A stretch of DNA of 64,000 bases, from assembly GCA_002747135.1 (NCBI GenBank), contig PDTE01000020.1:1-64000 (forward strand), read 5' to 3'. The DNA is from Desulfobulbus propionicus (lineage in GTDB: Bacteria; Desulfobacterota; Desulfobulbia; Desulfobulbales; Desulfobulbaceae). A program made the position numbers and the translations under genes. Under the pieces are notes generated by a model. The model searched no databases and was not told the origin of the DNA. It was given only the letters and a program-made list of their open reading frames with translations. The first letter of the stretch is position 1, and the number at the start of each line of letters is the position of its first letter. Of the stretch, positions 1-7,643 are shown in pieces.

Positions 1-1362
1 GCCGCTGCCCAGCCTGTACCGGAAAAACGATACCAGGCACCCTTTTCAGCACCGCAGTTGAGCCAAGGCCTGCAATGGCAACACGCCGATGCGCAACGTA
101 TCGTAACCACTCTGCAATACGATCTGCAGAAAAAAACGGAAACCATTGCCGCCCAGATACAGCAGGAACTCCCACCGGGTACAACCCTGGCACTCATGGT
201 GGTGGACAACCGCACCAGCCAGGTCCTGGCCCATGTCGGATCCGGTGATTTTCAAACCAGCCAGCTCGACCTGACCCGCGCTATACGCTCGCCGGGTTCA
301 ACCCTTAAACCCTTTCTCTATGGTCTTGCCTTTGAACAGGGCTTCCTCCACCCGGAAACCAGAATCCTTGACAGGCCCCGACGTTTTGCCGCCTATGGCC
401 CAGCCAACTTTGACGGCGACTACCATGGATGGATTGCGGCACGGCAGGCATTAGCGCAATCCTTAAATATACCCGCAGTGCAGGTATTGGAGCACCTCGG
501 CCCCCAACGCCTGCTCTCCCGTTTTGCCCTACTTGGCGTGACGCTGCACTACCGCAAACATCCAGGTTTAGCGCTTGCACTGGGTGGTGTTGGCTGCAGC
601 CTGCAAGACCTGGTCGCCCTCTATAGTGGCCTGGCCAACAAAGGCACTTATCACCCCTTAATAACAACTTTAAAGGAAAAGCCAGGCAAGAGCAAACAAC
701 TGCTTTCACCGCTTGCAGCATGGTACGTGCATATCAGCCTGCCCACCTTGCCATCCTCTGCTGACCATACTCAGGACAGGGTATGGAACAAGGGTGTTCG
801 TTTCAAGACCGGTACCTCATACGGATTTCGCGATGCCTGGGTGGTGGGTTATGACCGGAACTATACGGTGGGGGTCTGGCTGGGACGACCCGATGGCGGG
901 TACGGCAAGGAGACCACCGGCGCAAAGACCGCCGTACCGGTTCTTCGCCGTATTTTTGCGAATTTACCGCCCGAGGGCTCTCGTCAGGACGATACTGGCC
1001 CGCCACCCAATGCACTCATGGTAAGCTTTGACCACTTACCGCCCCCCCTCCAATGGTTTGCCGGTACACAACCAGGCTCTCCTGAGGCGAGCAAACCAAA
1101 GATTTCTTTCCCTGTGGACGGCAGCACCCTGGATCTTACAGAAGATGGAAGCGATTTTTCCAAGCTGACACTGAAAAGCTATGGAGGCACCCCACCCTTT
1201 TACTGGCTGATCAATGGCCGCCCTCTTGGGCCTCCTGCCTCTGATCATCGTACAGCCTATGCTCCGCAAGGACCTGGCAAGGCACAGATCACCCTCATCG
1301 ACAGCAGGGGGCAACGCGACAGCGTCGCCGTTTGGCTAGACGCGCCACCAGCGATTGATTGA
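1..1362 (+). CDS. pbpC: Penicillin-binding protein 1C, C-terminal part (5' end outside window)
   Basis: The frame is open from the first base, so the N-terminus (expected signal anchor and glycosyltransferase domain) lies outside the window. What is visible is the transpeptidase domain with the three penicillin-binding motifs in order: SxxK in SPGSTLKPF, SxN in SLN, and KTG in KTGTSYGFRDAW. A C-terminal module of about 110 residues beginning near KISFPVDGSTLDL resembles the BiPBP_C domain typical of PbpC. The family cross-links peptidoglycan in the periplasm. Downstream the gene is followed by repeat and transposase debris rather than a partner; in many genomes pbpC follows an alpha-2-macroglobulin gene, which would be upstream of the window. 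The protein name is secure; the 1C assignment rests on the C-terminal domain. Confidence 0.88.
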   Translation, partial: AAAQPVPEKRYQAPFSAPQLSQGLQWQHADAQRIVTTLQYDLQKKTETIAAQIQQELPPGTTLALMVVDNRTSQVLAHVGSGDFQTSQLDLTRAIRSPGSTLKPFLYGLAFEQGFLHPETRILDRPRRFAAYGPANFDGDYHGWIAARQALAQSLNIPAVQVLEHLGPQRLLSRFALLGVTLHYRKHPGLALALGGVGCSLQDLVALYSGLANKGTYHPLITTLKEKPGKSKQLLSPLAAWYVHISLPTLPSSADHTQDRVWNKGVRFKTGTSYGFRDAWVVGYDRNYTVGVWLGRPDGGYGKETTGAKTAVPVLRRIFANLPPEGSRQDDTGPPPNALMVSFDHLPPPLQWFAGTQPGSPEASKPKISFPVDGSTLDLTEDGSDFSKLTLKSYGGTPPFYWLINGRPLGPPASDHRTAYAPQGPGKAQITLIDSRGQRDSVAVWLDAPPAID

Positions 1363-1492
1363 CGCGCAGGTTCAGGGGTGGTGGAAGATTTACTGGCACC
1401 TAAGAACATGTGCCGTGCCCGGGACACACAAGCCGTTTCAGCGGATGGCTCCTGCCGCTGGTGAACTCTGCCTTATTTTTTAAAGAAAAATG

Positions 1493-1555
1493 GTAACTAC
1501 TCACAGGGCATGTAACCTCTTTATTTGTAACCAATCACGGGGTCTGTACTTCAGA
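1493..1555. repeat. Composite remnant of the IS66-end repeat family
   Basis: Starts GTAACTACTCACAGGGCATG, the outer arm of the 158-bp repeat, and runs at 1527 into GTAACCAATCACGGGGTC, the outer end of the 185-bp repeat. Neither element is complete. It abuts the truncated ISL3-like transposase on its right. Confidence 0.7.
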
Positions 1556-1775
1556 ACAACCAGTATATTCCAAAGCGATGGAAGCAAAAATTCCCGCGCA
1601 GAAAGATGATCACAGGTTGGTCCGGCAGTGCCGCATCGTAAGCATTTGGTCTTGCTGTTTTTACGGGCCTTATAACCGGCACCAACAGAGCTTCACGCTT
1701 TTTGTCCAATTGAGGGATTTGGTAAACAAATCCCTTGAAATTACCCTTATAATTGAGCAATGTCTTTATTTGCAT
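1540..1775 (-). pseudogene. ISL3-like transposase, frameshifted N-terminal remnant
   Basis: The start at 1775 has a perfect AAGGAGG ribosome site. The first ~42 codons (MQIKTLLN...FKGFVYQIP...) match the N-terminus I know from ISL3-type transposases. After TARP the reading must shift frame to continue as KCLRCGTAGPTCDHL followed by FLLPSLWNIL, which follows the family's zinc-finger pattern (CSGCG..GPGYD..L then F.PLWGI). The open frame without the shift gives a nonsense tail ending at 1551. The gene is cut off by a repeat remnant after about 75 codons out of more than 400. It is dead. Family assignment is from memory of the motif. Confidence 0.55.
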
Positions 1776-2184
1776 TCAGTCCTCCTTCACAGGCTCCTGG
1801 TCGAGACCACGAGATGAATCGCTGGTCGGACTGAATGCCCTTTGTTTTGGCGCTACGTCCTGTACAGCAGAGCTCCCATCGGAGGCGCCTGCCCGGCAAG
1901 AGCGCCCTTCGCTCGCCCACAGGCCCAGCGAAAAGGGAAGCAAGAGTCATGAAAAAAAATGCTCCTGCCAGATTCGGTGCAAATGAAAGCCGTGGCAGAC
2001 TTCCTGACCTTTCAACATATGCTCATTTTTTTCTTGAGGCTTGCTGAGTGCTCGCTACAAAAAAAACTTTTTACCCACAGATTTGCCAGAAGAGCCAATA
2101 TTTTTTACAGCAAAAATATAAAAAGGGTAAAAGTAGATATAACAGTTGCGGAGATGATTCTTCAGGCACCAGAAGCATATTTCA
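1776..2184. other. Intergenic stretch, no gene recognised
   Basis: Between the ISL3-like remnant and the thioesterase. Short open frames exist on both strands but show no recognisable motif or ribosome site. The stretch includes the upstream side of the dead transposase, a hairpin GAGCGCCCTTCGCTC near 1900, and an AT-rich section from about 2040 that could hold the promoter of the next gene. Confidence 0.4.
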
Positions 2185-2196
2185 ATGGAGAGAATC

Positions 2197-2706
2197 GTGA
2201 AAAAGCTAGCCATTACCTATAAACAAAAAAATTCAAAAATGTGTCTGGTCTGTGGGGTAGAGAACCGTCTTGGACTGCAGGCTCGTTTTTATGGCATTGA
2301 GACGGATGAACTGGTGGCAATCTTTACCGCAAGAGAAGAGCACCAGAGTTACCCCGGGCGAATGCATGGTGGAATTGCAGCCACCATGCTTGATGAGACT
2401 ATCGGTCGCGCGATCATGACACCAGATAAGCAGTTTTGGGGCGTAACCGTTGATTTTGCCATGAAATTGCGCAAAGCTGTTCCTCTGGGAAAAGAGCTCA
2501 AGGTCGTAGCTAGGGTGGAATCGGAAAACAGGCGTGGATTTACAGGTACCGGGGAAATTATTTTGCCTGATGGCAGCGTTGCCGTCGAAGGATCAGGAAA
2601 ATATTTAAAGCTGCCAATAGATAAAATCGCAGATTTTGATCATGAAGCGGAAGAGGAGTGGTTTCTTATTGAGGAAAAAGATCCTGAGAATATCTGGATT
2701 CGTTAA
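2197..2706 (+). CDS. PaaI-type hotdog-fold thioesterase
   Basis: A protein of about 170 residues with the hotdog thioesterase signature of the PaaI/YbgC class: HGGIAATMLDETIGRA carries the HGG turn and the catalytic acidic residue region, followed by the beta strands TVDFAMKLRKAVPLGKEL. Such enzymes hydrolyse acyl- or aryl-CoA thioesters in the cytoplasm. An N-terminal CLVCG motif near residue 20 is seen in a subset of the family. I chose GTG at 2197 because GGAGAG lies 5 bases upstream; ATG at 2185 is in the same frame and would add four residues. The window also has aryl-CoA-forming ligases 23 kb away, but no operon link is visible. Confidence 0.75.
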   Translation: MKKLAITYKQKNSKMCLVCGVENRLGLQARFYGIETDELVAIFTAREEHQSYPGRMHGGIAATMLDETIGRAIMTPDKQFWGVTVDFAMKLRKAVPLGKELKVVARVESENRRGFTGTGEIILPDGSVAVEGSGKYLKLPIDKIADFDHEAEEEWFLIEEKDPENIWIR

Positions 2707-2824
2707 TTTTTGGAGAACCTGTTCCAGGCAAATTCAGAATAGTGATTTTTTAACAGGAAGAAGAGGGGAGACAGTTGGAATAATAAGGAAGCAAACTCTT
2801 GGTTGCAAGGGATGAGGAAGTCGT

Positions 2825-3581
2825 ATGATTTTGTTTGTCAATAAGAGCAAGAAGACAATAAAATCCTTAAACGGGAATTTTGAGCTGAACACCCACCGAG
2901 GTAGAAACGGCACATTCACTCCCCAACTGGTGAAGAAACACCAGACCACCATCAGTACTGAAATAGAGGATAAAATTACAGCTCTTTATGGCCTGGGCAT
3001 AAGCTATAAGGATATTGCAGCTCACCTGGAAGAGATGTATGGCCTTGATATTTCTACCGGCACCTTGACTGCTGTTACCGATAAAATCATACAGACGGTT
3101 CAAGAGTGGCAGACCCGCCCACTGGAGCCGATCTATCCGATTGTCCGGCTTGATGCTCTATCCATTAAAAACACGAGAGAATGGCAAAGTTTCCAGTAAA
3201 GCTGTTTACACAATTTTAGGTGTTACCCTTGAAAGGAAAAAGGAGGCACTGGGGCTTTATCTCTCTGAAATTGAAGGGACAAATTTTTGGCTTCAAGTGC
3301 TGACAGAGCTTGCAAACTGTGGAGTCAAGGATATTTTGATAGCTTGTGTCGATGGGCTGAAGGATTTTCCAGAAGCTCTTAAATCAATATTCCCGAAAGC
3401 AGAAGTTCAGCACTGCGTAGTCCGCCAGATTCGCAATTCTCTCAACTATGTGGGATCCAAAAACAAGAAAGAAATTATGGCTGTTCTGAAGCGTGTTTAT
3501 AAGGCTGCGACTAAGGAACTCGCCGAATCTGAGCTGGGCTCTCTGGGAGAAAAATGGGTGGATAACCATGTTGCCATTTAA
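2825..3581 (+). pseudogene. IS256-family (mutator type) transposase, frameshifted and truncated
   Basis: The first frame (2825-3199) gives the family's N-terminal text: RGRNGTFTPQLVKKHQTT, then YGLGISYKDIAAHLEEMYG and TGTLTAVTDKII, ending at the first catalytic Asp in VRLDAL. A one-base indel near 3165 moves the rest to another frame (3141-3581): ENGKVSSKAVYTILG, LGLYLSEIEGTNFWLQVLTEL, then the second catalytic Asp in ACVDGLKDFPEA and QIRNSLNYV. The protein stops at WVDNHVAI, where the family would continue with the catalytic Glu region, so the C-terminal third is missing. No inverted repeats were found at its ends. It is an old, inactive IS copy. Confidence 0.85.
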
Positions 3582-3794
3582 CCGCTCTAGCAAAAGTCAG
3601 CCCCTCCGACGAGCATTTTTCATGAGCCCATTCTCGAAGCTGACTTTTACTTCCGCTGCGACAGAAAGTTATCTGAACATGGAAAATAACAGAGAATTCT
3701 GAACACTACCGAAATGTTTTATCTCTGCCCTTTCCTTTTATCTGCCAATGCAGAAACCTTATTTTCTCGGTCTCTCTGCTGCGCCCGGATATTT

Positions 3795-4742
3795 TCAGAT
3801 AACATTTTGCGGTTTTCCATCGAGAAACGCCTTGATATTGGCAAACTCTATCTTTGCCCTTTTGATCATTGATTCATCGGTGGCATAGGCGACATGGGGG
3901 GCAAGAACTGTGTTTTTTGCTGTTAGCAGTGGATAATCTGTCGGTATGGGCGGTTCTATATCATAGACATCAATACCACAGCCGGCAATTTGTTCCGTAT
4001 TAAGTGCGGCAACCAGAGCATCGGTATCGATGACAGGGCCTCGGGCTACATTAATCAGCACTGCGCTCTTTTTCATCAATGACAACTCTCTGGCACCAAT
4101 CATTCCTTTGGTCTGATCAGTTACCGGTACATGCAGAGAGATTACATCGGCTTCTTTTAGTACATCATCAAGCTCCATATATTTCAGGCCATTATCATAG
4201 CGGGTTCTGCTATAGGCGATAACATTCATGCCAAAGGCCTTTGCCAGCTTTGCCGTGTGGCCACCAATGGCGCCGGTGCCGATAATACCGATGGTCTTTT
4301 CTGCGAGTTCAAAGCCGGTAATGCCCTCTTTTGTTTTTCCGGCACGGGTTGCCGCGTCACAAAGAACAATTCGCCTGTATACGGCAAGAAGAAGGCCGAT
4401 GGCCAGTTCAGCGGTGGCTATTGTGGCATAGCCGGAACAGTTAGTAACAACAATATTGTTGGCATGGCAGTAATCGACATCAACATGGTCATAGCCGGTA
4501 AAGGCGATTGCCAGCATTTTCAACTTCGGGCAATTCTCGAGTACATTTCTGCGGAAAGGGACATTGCCGATAGCCACAATATCAGCGTCCTTACTGCGGC
4601 TGATAAGTTCGGCCTCATCGGTGGTTCGTCCTGTAAAATGTTCAATGGTAACACCATTTATGGCCTCTCCCAGCGTCTCAGCAATAATTTTTTTCAAAAG
4701 TTTTTTCTCAACCACTAACGGCTCTACAATGGCAATTTTCAT
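3795..4742 (-). CDS. D-isomer specific 2-hydroxyacid dehydrogenase
   Basis: A 315-residue NAD(P)-dependent oxidoreductase interconverting a 2-keto acid and a D-2-hydroxy acid; the substrate cannot be told from sequence. The nucleotide-binding fold carries GIIGTGAIG near residue 150. The catalytic triad is present: Arg in NVARGPVIDTDAL, Glu in DVYDIEPP, and His in LAPHVAYAT. The length is normal for the family (glycerate/hydroxypyruvate/lactate dehydrogenases). A strong AAAGGAG site lies 7 bases before the ATG. It stands alone, with IS debris downstream and an IS66-end repeat with intact 8-bp duplication about 90 bp upstream, possibly near its promoter. Confidence 0.88.
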   Translation of the reverse strand: MKIAIVEPLVVEKKLLKKIIAETLGEAINGVTIEHFTGRTTDEAELISRSKDADIVAIGNVPFRRNVLENCPKLKMLAIAFTGYDHVDVDYCHANNIVVTNCSGYATIATAELAIGLLLAVYRRIVLCDAATRAGKTKEGITGFELAEKTIGIIGTGAIGGHTAKLAKAFGMNVIAYSRTRYDNGLKYMELDDVLKEADVISLHVPVTDQTKGMIGARELSLMKKSAVLINVARGPVIDTDALVAALNTEQIAGCGIDVYDIEPPIPTDYPLLTAKNTVLAPHVAYATDESMIKRAKIEFANIKAFLDGKPQNVI

Positions 4743-4831
4743 GGCCAGCTCCTTTCCCCTTTTTTATCTTTTCAATGTGGAATCTCCCGCACGTGAACAA
4801 TATATTGCTTTTACCCTGCCGTAATGCAGAT

Positions 4832-4932
4832 GTAAGTACTCTCAGGTCACCCATCTTCGGGCGATCACGATTGGCTGCTACAAGCTTAAAAGCAAGTGAA
4901 ACCATGGCGATACATGCCCTGTGAGTAGTTAC
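4832..4932. repeat. IS66-end repeat, 101-bp internally deleted copy with perfect target duplication
   Basis: Starts GTAAGTACTCTCAGGTC and ends GTGAGTAGTTAC. It lacks the second half of the central stem. Both sides carry ATGCAGAT (4824-4831 and 4933-4940), a perfect 8-bp direct duplication. The loss of part of the hairpin therefore either preceded insertion or did not disturb the ends. Confidence 0.85.
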
Positions 4933-5199
4933 ATGCAGATTTTTTATTGATGAAGCCACCGACGAGTAAAACAGATCTGGCGAAATTTTGCTATATATTG
5001 GCTCAGTGTTTTTTCAGCAATTTACAGGTAAACCCGAATGATACATAAGATTCAAAGATCCTCTGGTGTTATCATGGATTTTCAGTGAGTGATAAGAAAT
5101 CGCTTTCCGCGACATGCTCGAAGAGCTGAATAAACGGCAAGAAAACAGGTCCCGCAAACCCCATTTTCACCTTCAAAATATTAGTACCTTACTCTTCAT

Positions 5200-5383
5200 T
5201 TCCTGTCATAAAAAACAAGAAATTATTTGAGGTGTAAGGCCTCTTGGGTTGCGGGTTTTCCGCATTAGTATATTGCGCCGGAGGGTTGTCCTGAGTTGCA
5301 TTAGGGCTGTGTGACACAGGGCAAGACTCCATAAGGGTTGAAAAAGACAAGCAGGATACGACAGAACATCGTTAACAGGACAC
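5200..5383. repeat. GTGTCCTGTC-type miniature element, degenerate copy
   Basis: The right end CGTTAACAGGACAC and the interior (ACACAGGGCAAGACTCCATAAGGG, AAAAAGACAAGCAGGAT) match the copies at 49599-49766 and 56787-56957. The left end is worn down to TTTCCTGTCAT. It is in the same orientation as the 49.6-kb copy. Confidence 0.65.
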
Positions 5384-5736
5384 TCGTTGCTGCAAAGTTC
5401 TAACCGGACACTACTGACAATAACTAACCGGTAATATAACAGAAACAACAGCAGTTTGACTCTCGCTCCATCATGGTCTCAACACATCTGGTGCGGGGAA
5501 CTCGCACCCCCCGTCCATGTTTAAAGCCATTTAATGGTTTGATATTTCTTTTAAATATAGTATTGTTACGACAATTTTTTTCCTCATATCAACTGCCCCA
5601 AAAAAAGAAATACTGCCTGGGTAATGCTCCTGTCAAGGTATCGTTAAAAAGCTGATACACATGCGAGCCAGGCGGTATTGGCTGGAACGTCCGTTTTTTT
5701 TTGGGGGGGGGAAGAATGAATATGGTTTTGGAGGTT
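5384..5736. other. Intergenic stretch without a recognised gene
   Basis: No coding region is supported. It contains an inverted repeat AATACTGCCTGG (5609-5620) / CCAGGCGGTATT (5668-5679), a short hairpin GGTGCG-CGCACC near 5490-5510, and a run of nine T followed by nine G (5694-5711). Confidence 0.4.
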
Positions 5737-5763
5737 ACCGGGCAAGAGGGTGGCTTGCCCGGT
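5737..5763. other. Perfect 10-bp hairpin
   Basis: ACCGGGCAAG (5737-5746), a 7-base loop, and CTTGCCCGGT (5754-5763). No T-run follows on either side, so it is not an obvious intrinsic terminator. It lies between a G-run and an IS66-end core repeat, upstream of oadG. Confidence 0.5.
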
Positions 5764-5806
5764 ATCATCACGTGACCATGGTGATGCTCTTTATGCCCGA
5801 TCAGCG

Positions 5807-5914
5807 GTACCTGCTTCCAGGTCGCCCAACCCCGGGTGATCACGATTGGCCGCAGTGAGAGACTATAGATGCCAGTCGCGCCTGCCCGAATCCGGGCACC
5901 CTGAAAGCAGGTAC
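5807..5914. repeat. Stand-alone 108-bp core of the 158-bp repeat
   Basis: GTACCTGCTTCCAGG to GAAAGCAGGTAC, with the central stem GATCACGATTGGC / GCCAGTCGCGC. It is the same length as the core part of the complete 158-bp copies but lacks the ~50-bp outer arm. This shows that core and arm can exist separately. Confidence 0.75.
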
Positions 5915-6002
5915 AGATTTGCAGCAAGGAGCTGCTTTTGTTCCCGGCACACATAAAGAAGCCCCCATGTCAGTAAGCAAAAAGCATGTAAGGAGGTGTA
6001 TC

Positions 6003-6413
6003 TTGACTGGTTTTGAAGCTATTACAGAGCAAAATGGGTGGGCTATGGCAGCCGTCGGCGCAACAATTGTTTTGTCCGGCCTTGCCATCCTGTCCTTTAT
6101 TATTTCCCAGCTCCACAGAATTCTTGCCTTAATGGAGAAAAAACCTGAAGCAATTGCCATTATTGCTGAGCCAGAAGACCAGGAAGAAGCGCCTGATCCG
6201 ATATCGCCTTCTCTCTGCCCAGCAAATCCGGATGGCACTCTTGAGCTGTATCGTCCCCTCATTGAAGAGCTGGATGAACAGTTTAAATTGATGGACCTCT
6301 ATTCTCTGGCTGACAGGTACCATTTGCCACACCCACATCTTTCCATTCGTTGTCTCCGTGAAACAGGCAGGCTCCAGTCACTGGGCGACGGAGTGTTCCA
6401 ACTTGTTTCGTAA
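6003..6413 (+). CDS. oadG: OadG-like sodium-pump decarboxylase gamma subunit
   Basis: A small protein of about 136 residues with one N-terminal membrane helix (GWAMAAVGATIVLSGLAILS, residues ~12-33) followed by a charged cytoplasmic tail, the layout of the gamma subunit that anchors biotin-dependent Na+-translocating decarboxylases. The C-terminal 60 residues (ELDEQFKLMDLYSLADRYHLPHPHLS) look like an extra small helical domain. I chose TTG at 6003 because AGGAGGTG lies 4 bases before it. An upstream in-frame ATG (5967) has no such site. oadB follows 35 bases downstream. No alpha (carboxyltransferase/biotin) gene is nearby, so the decarboxylase must be completed from elsewhere. Confidence 0.72.
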   Translation: MTGFEAITEQNGWAMAAVGATIVLSGLAILSFIISQLHRILALMEKKPEAIAIIAEPEDQEEAPDPISPSLCPANPDGTLELYRPLIEELDEQFKLMDLYSLADRYHLPHPHLSIRCLRETGRLQSLGDGVFQLVS

Positions 6414-6448
6414 CCAATCACGTTCATTCAGCTAAAGGAAGCCCTGCT

Positions 6449-7576
6449 ATGGATTTGTTATTCCAGTTTTTGTTTAATACAGGATACTATCTTGCTGATT
6501 ACCGCAATATCATAATGCTGGTGGTTGGCTCAGTTTTTGTTTATCTTGCTATTGCCAAGGAATATGAACCGCTACTGCTTTTGCCCATTGGCTTTGGTGT
6601 CATTATTGGCAACATTCCCTTTTTTAAAGGATTCGGTATCGGTATCTATGAAACAAACAGCGTTTTACACTATCTCTATTTCGGTGTTACCTCAGGCATA
6701 TACCCTTCGATCGTCTTTCTTGGCCTTGGGGCGATGACAGATTTTTCTTTTCTGCTCAGCAACCCTAAATTGATGTTGCTGGGAGCGGCCGCGCAAATGG
6801 GCATCTTTTTTACCCTGCTCAGTGCCATGGGTTTGGGGTTTGCAACCAATGAAGCGTCTTCCATCGCGATCATAGGTGGCGCAGATGGACCAACTTCCAT
6901 ATTTCTCACGGCAAAACTTGCTCCTGAACTTATTGGCCCGATCGCCATTGCAGCGTATTCATATATGGCCCTGATCCCAATCATTCAGCCGCCCATCATG
7001 AAACTGCTTACAACAGAAAAAGAACGGTTGATCCGCATGCCTGAACTACGGGAAGTATCAAGGAAAGAGCGGCTTATCTTCCCTATAGTAGGCATTGTTC
7101 TCTGCTGCTTTCTTGCTCCTGCTTCTATCCCGCTGCTAGGGCCGTTTTTCTTTGGTAATATTATGAAAGAAAGCGGTGTGGTTGAGCGCCTTGCCCAAAC
7201 GGCCAGAACCGCCATTATTGATACCGCCACCATTTTTCTCGGTCTTACCGTAGGCGCAAGCACTCAAGGTGACGTTTTCCTAAACCCAAAATCAATAGGT
7301 ATTTTTGTGCTGGGAGCAATTGCCTTCAGTATTGCAACAGCATCAGGTCTGATATTTGCTAAAATAATGAATCTGTTTCTGAAGACAAAGATCAATCCCC
7401 TGCTGGGCGCTGCAGGCGTCTCTGCCGTACCTGGTTCCGCCAGAGAGGTGCACTTGATGGGATTAAAAAGTGACCCGACCAATTATCTGCTCATGCATGC
7501 CATGGCCTGTAACTCCTCGGGTGTGATTGGATCGGCAATATGCGCAGGTATCTTGTGGAGTTTCAATATGGGATAA
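6449..7576 (+). CDS. oadB: Na+-translocating decarboxylase beta subunit
   Basis: A 375-residue polytopic membrane protein of the OadB/GcdB/MmdB family, which couples decarboxylation of oxaloacetate, glutaconyl-CoA or methylmalonyl-CoA to sodium export. Family hallmarks are visible: GGADGPTSIFLTAKLAPEL (the conserved GGADGPT loop with the ion-coupling Asp) near residue 145, and GAAGVSAVPGSAREVHLMG near residue 325. It begins after AAGGAAG. It forms an operon with the oadG-like gene. Which acid is decarboxylated cannot be decided because the alpha subunit is not in the window. In propionate-forming Desulfobulbales, methylmalonyl-CoA or oxaloacetate would be natural candidates (inference). Confidence 0.9.
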   Translation: MDLLFQFLFNTGYYLADYRNIIMLVVGSVFVYLAIAKEYEPLLLLPIGFGVIIGNIPFFKGFGIGIYETNSVLHYLYFGVTSGIYPSIVFLGLGAMTDFSFLLSNPKLMLLGAAAQMGIFFTLLSAMGLGFATNEASSIAIIGGADGPTSIFLTAKLAPELIGPIAIAAYSYMALIPIIQPPIMKLLTTEKERLIRMPELREVSRKERLIFPIVGIVLCCFLAPASIPLLGPFFFGNIMKESGVVERLAQTARTAIIDTATIFLGLTVGASTQGDVFLNPKSIGIFVLGAIAFSIATASGLIFAKIMNLFLKTKINPLLGAAGVSAVPGSAREVHLMGLKSDPTNYLLMHAMACNSSGVIGSAICAGILWSFNMG

Positions 7577-7595
7577 AAAAACACCATGAATCCGG

Positions 7596-7620
7596 GTAAC
7601 TACTCACAGAGCATGTTACC
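7596..7620. repeat. Outer-arm fragment of the IS66-end repeat
   Basis: GTAACTACTCACAGAGCATG followed by TTACC. It lies in the 67-bp space between oadB and gltB. Confidence 0.6.
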
Positions 7621-7643
7621 TGTTGCTTACGAAAAACAGCATC

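Noticed and set aside
5115..5231. Short frame MLEELNKRQENRSRK... running into the GTGTCCTGTC-type element.
   Set aside because: About 38 codons, no ribosome site, ends inside a repeat. Could be a transposase scrap but cannot be assigned.
5484..5530. Sequence resembling the 3' end of a tRNA on the minus strand (GAGTTCCCCGCACCA).
   Set aside because: The acceptor part is too short after the T-arm-like hairpin, and no anticodon arm or 5' acceptor strand is present. No attachment-site duplication seen.
7623..7643. TTG start for gltB, giving seven more residues.
   Set aside because: ATG 7644 gives the normal short propeptide before the catalytic Cys; the upstream part borders a repeat fragment.
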